From Nectonema munidae (lineage: Eukaryota > Nematomorpha > Nectonematoida > Nectonematidae), in assembly GCA_030549495.1 (NCBI GenBank), contig JAUIRK010000677.1, positions 124,001-188,000 on the forward strand: a stretch of DNA of 64,000 bases. The letters are read 5' to 3'. The notes under the pieces were generated by a model. The model saw nothing but the letters and a program-made list of their open reading frames with translations, ran no database searches and had not been told where the DNA came from. Of the stretch, positions 45,529 to 57,500 are shown one piece after another; the first letter of the stretch is position 1, and each line of letters starts with the position of its first letter. The position numbers and the translations under genes are program-made.

Positions 45529-48507
45529 CTATTTAAACTTTTTAAATGAATTAGATAAAAATGATCCTTTTGAATTAAACTCAAATTGTTGTTCTTTTCT
45601 AATTAATGATATTTCTCCAATGATGAATAATTTTAATATTCTATCACTGAATGTTCAATCTATTAAGTCAAAGTATGAATTATTAGTTGATGATACATTC
45701 GACAAAATCTTTCAAGTTTAAGGTAAAGTTTTTGATGTAGTTTGTCTTAAAGAGACATGGTTACATAAGTACGAGGATATTAGTGCCAAACTTTTGGGTT
45801 TGCTTCAATTAAAATTGAACTTTCTAAGGGTACATTTTTGATTATGCATAATGTTTACAGAGCACCTAGTGGAAATCTGTGCTTCTTTAGCGATGAATTT
45901 CATAATTTTCTTTCAGTATGTGCTATGAAAAGTTATATTATAGTTCTAGGAGATTTTAATTTAAATTTATTTGATAGGAATTCTATCAATTCTATGTTTG
46001 CGGATAACGTGTTGTCTTTTGGTTTGTTTTGGTAACACGACCAGAGTCTAATACTCTTATTGACAACATATTTATATCTGTAGAATTACCTTTTTATAAG
46101 TCTGGTACTCTTCATGCTTCCATATCGGATCATTTTCCTTTATTTATTAGTCTTAATATTGCTCATTTGCCTTTTGTTTTCTCTAAATTTAATGAGAAAC
46201 TCGTTTATAATTTATTGTATGAGAGATTTTAGAGATGAAAGCTGGGATCATTTATTTTCTTCTAGTGTTTCTCTTGAGGAAAAAGTTGAGCTCTTTTTAC
46301 ATGATATTAGTGGGAGTGTTAGTGCCTGCACAAAGGTATATAAAAAGTCCAATAGGAAGGGTCGAATTGATAAGGTATGGATGAATAATCTTATTCAGAA
46401 GAAAATTGTTGTAAGAGATCGACTTTATTCTAAGATGTTGAAGTATAAAAACTTTAGTAATAAGTATTATGAGTATAAATCAGCTGTTCAACGTGTGAAC
46501 AAATCTTGAAAAAAATGATCTGGAAAGCAAAGCAAAAATACTACAGTGATGTTTTTAATAATGTTGGCAATTGCTCTAGAGACTTGTGGAAAAAAATGAA
46601 TTCTATACTCAATATAAAACAACAGCAATCTATTAAGATAAAAAATGATGCAGAATTTGTTACTGTTATTTCCATAACTAATTTGTTTCTCAATTCGTTC
46701 TATAAGAAATCTGACATTTCTAGCTTTGATGAACAAATATAGAACTACATTCTATTCCTAAATTTAGCTTTAGGTTTGTCACTAATAATGATATTCTTGG
46801 AAGCATTATTTCATTAAAGCCCTATGACTTGAAGGATGTTTATGGACTCAGTACTGAAATGATAAAGCATATTGGATCTTTTCTTGTCAAACCACGGGTA
46901 CACTTGTTCAATGAAATGATAAACAGTTCTTATTATCCCAATTGTCTTAAAATCTGCAAACTAGTTCCCATACAAAAGAAAGGAGGTACTCATTTGATAT
47001 CTAACTATAGAGACCACTTGCTAGTGTGTCTGTTTTATCTAAGATATATGAAAAATTAATAAGTCTTCAGATGTATAATTTTTTGAAAAAAATCTCCTTT
47101 TTGGAAATAATCATTTTGACTATCGTATTAACTAACCATTATGTCGAAGACTTACATTCTCTTTTTCTTTCGGGATTATCATATGTTTTGAGTAATGACT
47201 ACAAATGTAAAGCTATCTTTTTGGATTTAACACAACATAATTTATTAGCGAAAAAAAAAGCCGAAAAGCCTATGAAGAATATTCGCATCGTATTTATGAA
47301 GATCTTTATTCATGCTCAAACATTTTTTCCTTCCAAAACTGATCGAGTCTGTTTTTAAAAACATTCAAGGAAGGGGCATTAATAACAAAATCAGGCAAGG
47401 CATTCCAGTCATTTATCATACGTTGAGTAAAAAATCTTTTCAGATATAACTTTTTGCAATGTCGCTTTTTAAACTTGAAGGAATGAAACCTTTGTAGTTT
47501 TTCAGAAAACTGAGTTAAGATTTGTGAAGCCATTTTCAACTTTTCATTTGCAATGTTGTAAACGATAATCATATATCATTTCTTTTAAACCTATACATCA
47601 TGGAAGGCAAATTCAATTTTTTCAATCTTTCTTTATAGCTTCATATGTTTCATTCCTAATATCTTTTTAGTAAGGGTTCTCTGCACTCTTTCAATATTTG
47701 CAACATCACAGGAGTGGAAGGGAAAGGCAACAACATTACCATACTCTAAAATAGGCCTGATGAGGGTTTTATACAAAAGCAATGCTATGTTGGCATCAAA
47801 TTAGTGCATTTGAACTGGCTAATCATTCTCGCCTTCTTTCTAAACTTAGGATGTATGCTGTGCAATATTCTTCCATAAATCTAGTTGCTTCATTCCTTCA
47901 TAATAGAAAGCAGTATGTCGAAGTTAACAATATGAAGTCTGACCTGAAATGCTTTAATAGAATTGGTGTGCCACAGGGCTCTGCCCTAGGGCCACTATTT
48001 TTCAACATCTATATGAATGATATATATGAAGGATGTTTTGAACACAAATTAAATTTCTTATTTTATGTATGCTGACGACATATCTATTTTGTTTCCCTAC
48101 AAAGATTATTCTGATTCTATCTTAATCAACAGCAAACTTAGCACCGTAATGCAATTTTTTCGTTCAAATGCGCTTAAAGTGAGTGAGGAGAAGTGTAAGT
48201 GCATGACATTCCAAAACAGTGAAGCAAACAAGATCACTTTGATATTTTGTTAAATAATTGTGTTCTAGAGAATGTGGATGCTTTCACTTTTCTTAAGGAC
48301 TCTAATACTTTGAAAGTTAGGGATCTTTATAGTTATAGAATCTGCTTGTTTCTATTTAAATACGTAAAGGGTATATGCTGTCCTAAGTTAGCTAATACGT
48401 TGACTTTTAATACCCGGATACATCAATACCAAACACGTAGTGCTTGCCATTTACATTTAGAGCAGTTAGGTTCTATAAATAAGCACACGTCAAGTGACTT
48501 TCAGTAG
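45515..48507 (+). pseudogene. LINE ORF2 (endonuclease and reverse transcriptase), split by an antisense LINE
   Basis: The AP-like endonuclease shows LSLNVQSIKSK (about 45645), CLKETWLHKYED (the catalytic Glu, about 45748), VYRAPSGNLCFFSDEF, IVLGDFNLNLFD (about 45940), a TRPESNTLIDNIF block and ISDHFPLFISL (about 46120). The reverse transcriptase shows KLVPIQKKGG and ISNYR (about 46965-47010), SVLSKIYEKL, AIFLDLTQ (motif A, about 47215), then, past an insertion, GVPQGSALGPLFFNIYMND (motif B, about 47965) and YADDISILFPY (motif C, about 48068). The far C-terminus (NTRIHQYQTRSACHLH) ends at 48507; a deletion joins FTFLKD to LKVRDLYSYR near 48300. Many stops and frame changes. Motifs fit a CR1/Jockey-type element; the clade is not settled. 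Confidence 0.88.
47236..47805 (-). pseudogene. 3' fragment of another CR1-like LINE, inserted antisense
   Basis: Read on the minus strand from about 47793: LLYKTLIRPILEYGNVVAFP, then IERVQRTLTKKILGMKHMKL, YRFKRNDMIIVYNIANEK and, from 47572, KKLYLKRFFTQRMINDWNAL, PDFVINAPSLNVFKNRLD and FEHE-stop at 47306. This is the normal C-terminus of a CR1-like LINE. The 3' end is CGCTAATAAATTATGTT at 47236-47253 (minus strand), identical in type to the tail of the LINE at 49880-53247. The copy is 5' truncated and lies exactly between motif A (LDLTQ) and its continuation (AFELANHSRLLSKL) in the host LINE. Confidence 0.87.
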
Positions 48508-48540
48508 TCTTTGTGTGAATCCTTGCATACAAATACTTAA

Positions 48541-48566
48541 AACCTAACCTTTACCCTAACCCTAAG
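48541..48566. repeat. CCTAA/CCCTAA telomere-like tract
   Basis: AACCTAACCTTTACCCTAAC followed by CCTAA, just after the 3' end of LINE ORF2. Possibly the 3' tail of that element or an interstitial telomeric tract. Confidence 0.6.
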
Positions 48567-49879
48567 CTTGTATTTTGATTTTCATTTTACGAATTCTTAT
48601 TCTCTTTTTGTGATATGCAAGTAAATTGTTCTTATTTCTTTATTATACATATTATTATAATCAGTCAAATAGATGCTTTCTTCTGTTTTATATCATTTCT
48701 TTGTTAGACCTATACTTATAATCGCTTAAGTCATGTCTCCTTCTATTTTATATCATTCCCTAAATATACTTAAAAGTAAAACAGTAACACCTATTAAACA
48801 TCTATTTTCCATATTCCCTTTTGGTAAATGCCTCCTCAATTCTATATATTTATTTGTAATTATAAATATAAATTTATGCGTATAAATCGGAAATCATGCT
48901 ATTTATAGATGTGTTCAATTTTAAATAGACATTTTCAGTTTTATTTTCCAATTATTATTATCAATGGTTGCACCTGTTTAGATTCTTTCAGTAGTCTTTT
49001 GTTTGTTCCCAATCATACTACACAGCATACAGTACGGTCATTTAATTCATTCGACATCAAAAAATGAGTAAAGTGTTAACTGATATTTTTACTCATACTA
49101 ATTTTTATTGTGCAGTGTATGTGAATAAATTGCTCTCTTATTTAAGCTTAAATTATTTTTGCCTTTAAGGCCTAAAACAGATCGTCTTCTTAGTCAATGA
49201 AAGATTGTTAAAAATTTTTAGATATTTTTGATTGCAAAAACAAATTTCGATGTCTACACACCATTTTTACTTAGTCTTTCTACTCGCATTTGAAATTTAA
49301 GGACAGTCAGAATTCGGTTCTGGAACCTCCTCTGACTTAATACAAAATTAATAAAGGATTCAAACATTTGATATAATTTATCTCAAAAATATGCGTTGAA
49401 ATTATGTATATCTTTCCAAGAAAACTCTTTGTGACAAGTTTAGGATTATTTTCTGAAGGAGTTATAAGCGATGGAATTGCTTGTCAAATTTACTTCAACG
49501 TGTTTCTCTGGATGCAATGAAATAAGATTAGGTGAAATAATCTGCAGACAGCATTTTCTTTTTTTGACAATTGGCGATATTTTCGCAAAAAATATTTATA
49601 TCCTATTGATGTCAGTTAAACTTAATTCAATAACTTAAAAATTGGCAAAACACAGGAGAACTCAGCAGAATGGGTGTAATGCACAGCAATCATTATATAC
49701 GTATTTCTATAGGCATTTATACTTATCATTATTTATACTCGTTTGTAAGATAAAAGAAAGACTAATGTTAGTACAAATATAATTATGCATATATTAATTA
49801 TTATTATTATTATCATCAAACACGATAAATAGTATCCCTGTGGTTGAAAATGAATTATATGAAATATAAAAGAGATATC
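48567..49879. other. no recognised gene
   Basis: AT-rich sequence, perhaps with the 3' untranslated part of the LINE ending at 48507. An ATT microsatellite lies at about 49795-49814. Confidence 0.5.
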
Positions 49880-52800
49880 TCATTAGCATCTACACCGAAA
49901 TCTGTATCATCACATCCAAATACTATCTCTATACTCTATACAAATTGTAATGAGAGCTATATAGCAAGTTGGATGAGTTATTATTCATGATAAATGATAG
50001 AAAGATTTCGAATACTGCCCTGACTGAGGTATTCCGAAAAGGATGTTAAATAATCTAAATCCTTCGCCTTTTCAACTGCCTGGCTTTAATTTCATTCTTA
50101 ATTTTTGTTGTCGCATTTCAAGTGTTTTCTGGAATAAGAGAAGTTACATTTTATTTAAAAAGTGATATTGAATTTAAAGTTATTGAGATCTTCTCGCCTA
50201 CTCACTTTGAACAGGTAAGCATCAAAGTTGTTCATGGTAGACACCAATACATTTATTGCTGCATATATCGTAGATCTAATGCTAGTCTCTGTGATTCCTT
50301 AAATGATATAGTATTATAATTCTTCGAAAAACAACATTATCATTTTTGGAGATTTTAATCTTCCTGTTATTCATTGGTTGCTAAATATTGGCAAAAATAA
50401 GAAGCAACGCAAATTTTTGACCTTCTTACAAGAAAACGGTCTCACTCAACTTATTCAGCAAACAACAAGAATAGGATAGAATAGAATAGGTTTCAATGTA
50501 AAGGAGTCAATATTAGATTTGCTAATTATTACTAATGTTCCTAAGTTAATTCATGAATTATCATTCCTCCTTCCCCTTGTTAGAAGTGATCATTTATGTA
50601 TAAACTTTAAACTTACTCAGAATCATACATTTAGTTTTGTATCTATTGTTAAAAAGCGCAATCTTTATAGAGGGAACTATGACGCTATAAAATAGGCTTT
50701 AACCAGAGTTAACTGGCAATCTTACAAGTATCTTAGCCTTAATAACTTATATTCTCTATTTGTTGATAAACTTTACAAACTAATTGATATCCACATTCCT
50801 CTAAGGCAGTGGTTCCCAACCGGGGGTCCATGGACCCCTAGGGGTCCATGAAAGAATTTCAAGGGGTCCATGGAAATTCTACTTCAAACTACTTATGCTG
50901 AATCTCCTTTAAATACTTCTATTTTCTAAATCAATATAAATATATATATTTAGAACTTTTTAAAATAAATATTTTCTTCCCTTTTTTAAAGTTTCATATT
51001 TTCAATGTTTATATATCCTTTTTATTAGTTACAATATTTTTGAAAAATGTATATTTTAATTGGAAAAAAATTTTATTCACATTTTATGTCAGGCTTTACG
51101 ATTTCTCTGATTTCATATGAATAAGCATACGATTTAATCAGATGACTACAATAATTTTTGCATAAAAATCTTTGATTAATTTTGTTGGCTCAAACTATTC
51201 AGTTGTAGGGGTCCACAGGTAAAAAAGTGACTGAAAAAGGGGGAACGGGATAAAAAAAGGTTGGGAACCACTGCTCTAAGGTGTGCATCAAGGAAGTCAA
51301 ATAGTTATATAACGATTAAATAAAAAAGCTTGTCAAGAAAAAGAAAAGGCTCTTTAACAAGTTTTTAGGACTAAGCGTATTTTTTTTCTTGATAAGTTCA
51401 AAAAAGTTGCGAACACTCTACGAAGTACAACACGTAAAGCAAAGATTTCATTCGAAAAGAATCTGGTCTCAAGCTACAACCAGAATCCAAAGAAGCTCTG
51501 GTCATATGTAAACCAAAATAGAAAGGCATATTATGTTCTCAACGAATTTTATAGAACACCACAAATTGTGATCTCGAGACTGCGAATATCTTTAGTCAAT
51601 ACTTTGGTGCAGTTTTTTCTCTTACAAACTGTTATGATTACAATATTCCTTTATGTTCTCCCAATGCTTCAGTGGATTTATCATGTGTTAATGAAAGCAT
51701 AATATATATAGTAAAATAAAGTTGTTAAAGAAATCCAAATCACCTGGAATTGACAACCTTCATCTATTTATTATAAGTGAACTATCTGATATTCTAGTGA
51801 CTCCTCTCAAAATTCTTTTTGATAAATCTATACAAGAACGAAAAGTTTTGGACATATGGAAAACTGCTTTTATTGTGCCCATGGTGATATAAAGCAACCA
51901 TGTAATTACAGGCATGTAAGCATAATTTCTGTTTTTTTGTAAAATGCTTGAATCAAAAACTGCGGATGCCATCTTAAAACATTTAAATGACTTGAATTTG
52001 TTACATCCAAATCAGCACGGGTTTACTACCGGCAAATCAACAGTGACCAATCTTCTGGAGTTCCAAAATGAGGTTGTTCATATGCTAGAAAATAATACTG
52101 CTGTTGACGTACTATATCTTGTCTTCCAAAAAGCATTTGATACATTACCTCACAAATATATGATTTGTAAGCTGAACTTCTATGGTATAAATTGTAATAT
52201 ACTTGGCTGGATTGAATACTATCAACATGATAGGAGGCAAATTATTGTTTTCATCAAAATCAGGTCAGCGCTCAAAAGAAAAAATAGTTTTGAGTGGAGT
52301 TCCACACGGCTTCGTGCTGGGCCCTCTACTTTTCAACATATTTTTAAATTACCTCTTCAACGTCATCTCCTCAAAATTCTAGATATTTGCCGATGATATT
52401 AAATTATATGATGTTTCTGATGATTGTAGTAGCTCTATACTTAGAGCGAGATTTGATAAAATTTTTGAATGGTGCAACAGACGGGCATTAAAATTTAACT
52501 TCTCTAAATGCACAAAATAAACAAAAAAAATTTCCTCGTCTGTCCTAAACTTGAGAAGTTGAGAGTCATTGTTACGACTCATCTCTTTTTCTCCAAAAAT
52601 ATTTGAAAGAGAGTTTCTAAAGCATTCGCTACTTATCATCAAGTGTGTGAATCTTTCTCTGCATTCGATACTACTACGACTCCACTTCTTTATAAAGCGT
52701 AAATAAGACCAATCTTAGAATATGGAAATGTAATTTCTTATCTTTATTATGACTATGATGCTTTCAAAATTGAGCAAGTACAAAGGTCTATCACTGAAGA

Positions 52801-53247
52801 CATTCATGGTTTGAAAGACCTAAGCTGCAAGGAAAGACTCATGAAAGTAAATCTACCTTCCTTACTCTATCCTTTCAAAAGGCGAGACATGATTACCGTT
52901 TATGTTTATCCTTCATGGAAAGATGCTCATCAACTCTAGAATTTTAGCTGATTTTTCAAAAAGAAACCAAAGATTGCACTCTCAAAAATTTCAGAAATCG
53001 TTTTGTAAGAAGTTTTTTCTCTTAAAAAATGATTAATGACTGGAATTCACTTCCCGACGGACGATATTGTTAATGCCCCAAACGTATATGATTTTAAGAA
53101 CAATTTGGAAGAATTTTGGAAAGACAGAAAGTTTGAGCTCTGCTAAACATTGCATTCTTCTCCCCTTCTTCTTTCCTGTACTCATCAGATGCGATAATTA
53201 TCAAGCTCTGCCTATTTTCGCTAATAAATTATGTTATGTTATATGTT
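49880..53247 (+). pseudogene. CR1-like LINE ORF2, broken, with ATGTT tail
   Basis: The left part is the endonuclease start (SILYTNC...KLDELLFMINDRKISNTAL, about 49930-50020), then GRHQYIYCCIYRRSNASLCD (about 50240), IIIFGDFNLPVIHWL (about 50335) and LVRSDHLCINFKL (about 50576). After the MITE at 50807-51273 come KRIFFLDKFKKVANTLRSTT and NQNPKKLWSYVNQNRK. The reverse transcriptase follows: LLHPNQHGFTTGKSTVTNLL, VLYLVFQKAFDTLPH (motif A with D changed to V, about 52110-52150), a VLGPLLFNIFLNYL block and IFADDIKLYD (motif C, about 52384). The end region has KRRDMITVYVYPS and WNSLPDDIVNAPNVYDFK. The 3' tail ATGTTATGTTATATGTT lies at 53231-53247. Many frame changes and stops. Confidence 0.87.
50807..51273. 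mobile_element. 467-bp hAT MITE with perfect 8-bp target duplication
   Basis: The ends CAGTGGTTCCCAACC (50807) and GGTTGGGAACCACTG (51273) are perfect inverted repeats. Both flanks are CTCTAAGG (50799-50806 and 51274-51281). The interior has GGGGTCCATGGA repeats near the left end and GGGGTCCACAGG near the right, and no coding frame. The terminal sequence is close to that of the autonomous-type hAT at 2911-5173. It sits inside the LINE at 49880-53247 between the endonuclease and reverse transcriptase, so it is younger than that insertion. Confidence 0.95.
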
Positions 53248-53281
53248 GTTCTTGGTTGATAATTCTCAGATGTAATTTGAT
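53248..53281 (+). repeat. copy of LINE 3' untranslated sequence
   Basis: 33-34 bases (GTTCTTGGTTGATAATTCTC and on) match 43824-43857, in the LINE ending at 43903, with one mismatch. It directly follows the ATGTT tail of the previous LINE. Confidence 0.8.
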
Positions 53282-56200
53282 GTATTGTAAATTTCTTCAG
53301 ATAAATTAGTCTGAATTGTGCACATGTATAACCTCTTGGTCTCAATGAATGAAAGAGCCAATCAACTCTTTTAAAAACATGTCTAAAATGAATCATTTGA
53401 ATCCTTCTATTAAAATTGTTATTATTTATTTATGATTTTTAGTTTAAAAATTTGAAACATATGTGTATTTATTAAGGAATGTGAAGGAAGACACATTAAT
53501 TTTTAATAATAAAGCTTTTAATCTCTTCAATAAAGCTCTTCAATTTTGGAAAAAATAAGTTTAATATCGTGATTTAATAAAAATAGAAATCTTTTAACAT
53601 TTCTTCACGCAACCATTTTTATAGATAGGATATGAATTTCACTGAAATGCCCTTCGCTCTTAAGAAATGATACCTTCATTAGCACTTGGGAAAAGTCGAT
53701 TAATTTTAAAGGTAGAGATGATGGAATAAATTATTTATAGAAGAAAACGCTGTTTATAATTATCGCGCATCTTCTCAGTATTTTATTGGCAGCGCTTTAG
53801 ACGTGTGTTGATGCACACACGCATGCTCAATACTGCTCATATTAATTCAATATTCGAAGAATCATAGAGAAAACCCCGCTCACGAGAAGAAGATGGTGAA
53901 ATATTTACAGAATAAGGAAGATTCACATTCTCTTTTCTTGTCGAGAAGGAAAATCATTACATGTAAACGCTGCTAAATGCTCTAAAACACATAACAATCA
54001 AATGAGCGTTAAGCGATGAGGAGACGCAATAATAATAATTAGTTTGCCTACATCGATCAGCACTCATTGGACGGGGAGATAACGATGAAACATCAATTTC
54101 CAATTGAAACACTTTACCCTAACCCCCAATGCCAACCCTAACCGCTATTCCTAATCCTAACCTAACCATAGCTATGAGCCTCAAGGGGCACCAATAGAAG
54201 AGCAATATATGGAGACAACGCGAACAGGTGCCAAAATATGAGGGCTTCATAAAACTTTAACCTTAAATCTTGATTTTCTATAAATAGTGAAAGGGTCAAT
54301 TGACAGCAAATTTTAGAGTAAATTAATCCCAAAAATTTATAAAGTTGGAGTTATTTATAGAAACCTAAATCATTATAATTTTTTCAACAAAATTTCAAAA
54401 CAAAAGGACTAACCCTCAATTCAACACAAAAATTTCACAATTACTTTAAAAAGTTTTAAAATTTGCTGTTTTCAATAATAATTTGAGATTTTTGAAATTT
54501 TCTAACCTAAAACCTATTGATTTATCCTTTTAAGATTAATTATTATCAACTAACAGTTTTTTAACCTCAATTTATATTAAATTTTCTATGAGAAATTTCA
54601 GAACATGATTCAATTTAGAAATTATTAAAAAAATGTAATAGTCATGAATCAAATTTAAAATAATGAAAAACAATTTTCATAACTCCATCTCTTCTTAAAA
54701 TTTATTGGATACAAATGATGCCATCATGTGGGAGTGGACTTCCACAAGGCTGAATTCTCAGCCATTTTTTTTTATTTCAACTAAATTTACTAACAACATT
54801 GAAAACAAACTTGATTTTGCCAATTTGTCATTATTGAAAAAATTAGTTTAGTTGACAATGAGAGAAATTTAGTGTGCTCATTATATATTTTATTTAAAAT
54901 TGTTTTCACCCTTTGGTTTATTTATTTATGCTTTAATCATATAACATCATATTATTATTTTTATTGTATTACTAATTACACCTGATTAATTGTATTCCCA
55001 AAGGAATTTTATTTCTCGTTGAATATCTTCCAATGTCGTTGACCTTTACTTTAGAATTTTCTCTTCTTGATATAACAAATATTATAAAATAGATCACCAC
55101 TTTATTGAAATGAAAGGAATAGAGAATATGTTAATTAATTCTATGAGAAATCATTTGCATATTATTTTTATTTAAATAAAGCGATGATCTATTTTATAAT
55201 ATGTGTTATACCATGAAACAGAATTTGATTTATCCCATTTCTTAATAATACTTCAAATTTATGTCTTTTTTCTCTTTTTTTATTAAATTTTTGAATAAAA
55301 AACTACTACAAATTGCTACAATTGTTTTCGAATAAGGTTTCATTAATGAAACATCTTTTCATGGCATTAATGTATGCCATGTTAAAGATAAGAAATCGAC
55401 ACTATTGCGCCATCAAATTATTTTATTTGTAACGAATCCTAAGTTATATTATTTTTGTCGAATTTCTTAGTTTTGCAAAAACTATGTTGAAGGATTTGTT
55501 TTTGAAAGAATAAAAATTCATCAAATTGGTATAAATCCGGTTAATTTCAGTTATATCCAGTTAATTGGCTAAATCGGTTTTTTATACAAACTGTGTCCAA
55601 ATTTCAGAAATGAGCGCTTCCATGAGAAATCTTTAAAATTTTTCTATGATTTTGTATAGGTGGAATAATGTATGAAGGTTAGGGTGAAAAAACCTAAGAA
55701 ATAAGAAATACGTAAAATTTATGTAGAGCAATTGTGAGGTTATAGCGGAGAAGATAGTGTAATTAGAAAATTATGATGGTGGTATAAATTCAAATTACAT
55801 ATTACACGAATAGCAAGAGAATGGAGCACACCAGACTCGAGTCCAACGATTTTTGGACTCCTAACAAAAATACCAACAGTGAGTCCAATACTAACTTCTG
55901 AAATAAGCGTGTCTTTGTATGCACGTGTAATCTATGTATTCAATTTTTTCATATTTAAGAGCGAGTCCTACTAAAAGCCACACATTTATCACTTTATAGA
56001 GAAAATGTTTTAACTATTTAGGGGAAAATCGTGCCTATTAAATGATTTCTTATATTACTATTTTACTAATCAATTTTTTTAATGGCTTCCAATTCTTTCT
56101 AGAAGAATTTCAGGACAAATTTTGATTATTTATCTTTAATAATAAAAATAATCTTTTTTTTTCCTTCGTTTTGATGATTTTTTAATTTGATATTATGGAT

Positions 56201-56330
56201 TCCATATACAAGACCTTTAATATTTTTAATAAAAATGGCCCAAAACCCCTATTTCTAATAAATTATTTCAAAAGAAGATTTTGCAAATACTTCTGATTTC
56301 TAAGTTTTCTCTCTTGTAAAGTGTGTCCTT
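53282..56330. other. no recognised gene
   Basis: AT-rich spacer. A CCCTAA/CCTAA-type tract lies at 54117-54168. Inverted similarity exists between TTGATATAACAAATATTATA...AAATAGATCA (about 55058-55096) and TGATCTATTTTATAATATGT (about 55185-55204), which may be the ends of a small MITE. Confidence 0.5.
54117..54168. repeat. degenerate CCCTAA/CCTAA telomere-like tract
   Basis: Eight or so imperfect units (CCCTAACCCCCAATGCC, AACCCTAACCG, CCTAATCCTAACCTAACC). Too degenerate and short to be a telomere. Confidence 0.7.
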
Positions 56331-56868
56331 TCTACCAATTCCAATGTAATAAAGACTGCGTCCTCTTCTCAAACTTATAGCCAAGCAGTTCTTAAAAATT
56401 CCAAACATAACTTAACAAAACTCAAACAAAAATGTCCTATATATTAAATCTACTAAAGAAAGTAACAATGAAATATTATCTAAAACAAAGGACTGTCTAA
56501 AGACGATTCAGATTAACGATTTATCCAACAAAGAAAAACACATAAAGCTGGGTTTCTCTAATGAAAATAATTTGAAAAAAGCTCAAAATCTTCAAAGCAA
56601 AAACTCTTGTCTCCCAAGCTCAAAGTTTTTTTTGCCTCAAAACATTCCTAATGATGACATCATAAAAATAGGACATTTCACTAAAAACTGCAAGGAAAAA
56701 GGTTACTCGTGTAATTTTATAGTGAAAAGCATAAGGGCAGTGAATGTCCCCTATAAAAGTGATAAAACAAAACACAAGTGTAACACTTGTAAAAGTATAA
56801 ATGAAGATAACTCACATTCAAGTGCGAACCCCAATTGTCGTTATATAAAGAAAATATTGAATTAATTA
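56330..56868 (+). pseudogene. LINE ORF1 fragment (zinc knuckles)
   Basis: A first part in mixed frames (NVIKTASSSQTYSQAVLKNS, then SKTKDCLKTIQINDLSNKEK and HIKLGFSNENNLKKAQN, about 56345-56590) resembles the RNA-binding core of CR1/Jockey ORF1. The open frame 56572-56865 then carries a degraded knuckle (IGHFTKNCKEKGYSC) and a second (HKCNTCKSINEDNSHSSANP, NCRYIK). The segment between IPNDD and IIKIGHF is shortened, which suggests an internal deletion. It is followed by AT-rich sequence and not by an ORF2. Confidence 0.6.
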
Positions 56869-57500
56869 GAAGTATTACTATGTTTACCCATGTCAATGAT
56901 TTCTAACATAAATTATGGTCACAATAACAAATATCTTCTCTTTATTCTTTTGTATTTCAAACAATATTACTTTCTATGATCTATTCCCAAGAAAAACGAC
57001 ATTCAAGAAAAATATATAAATAAAAAAAATGTTCGATAATTTATGAAAAAAGTGATTGACGTTAAGAAATTTCCAAAAATTTTTAAAAATGTTTATAATT
57101 CAGAAAAATCATCTATTTCATATATATTTTTTGATAAATATAACCTTTATATATGGAGATAAGTTATTTTGATATCAAAACTTATTAGTATTTCATTTAT
57201 TTAACTCCACTGTCTTGTAAACTTTTACGATTACGTTAGCCGTCGTCACATCAAAACAATTGTGTTTTTCATTTCTGATACCGCGTGAATTTGTACTACT
57301 GTGTGTTATATCTGTAATCAATATATGTATAAATAAAGAATAAATAACGTCCTTGTAATTCCTTTGAAAAATCCTACCTATCAACTTACTGTTGTGTTCC
57401 AGTATAAGCAGCTGACTAACTTTGCCAAAGTTCTCACATTTCTTGCAAAGCAATAAATTCTCAAAGAAAGCCTTAAAACGAACTCATTTTTCTTCTAAAT

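Noticed and set aside
54117-54168. Telomere or chromosome end
   Set aside because: Units are few and degenerate, with ordinary sequence on both sides.
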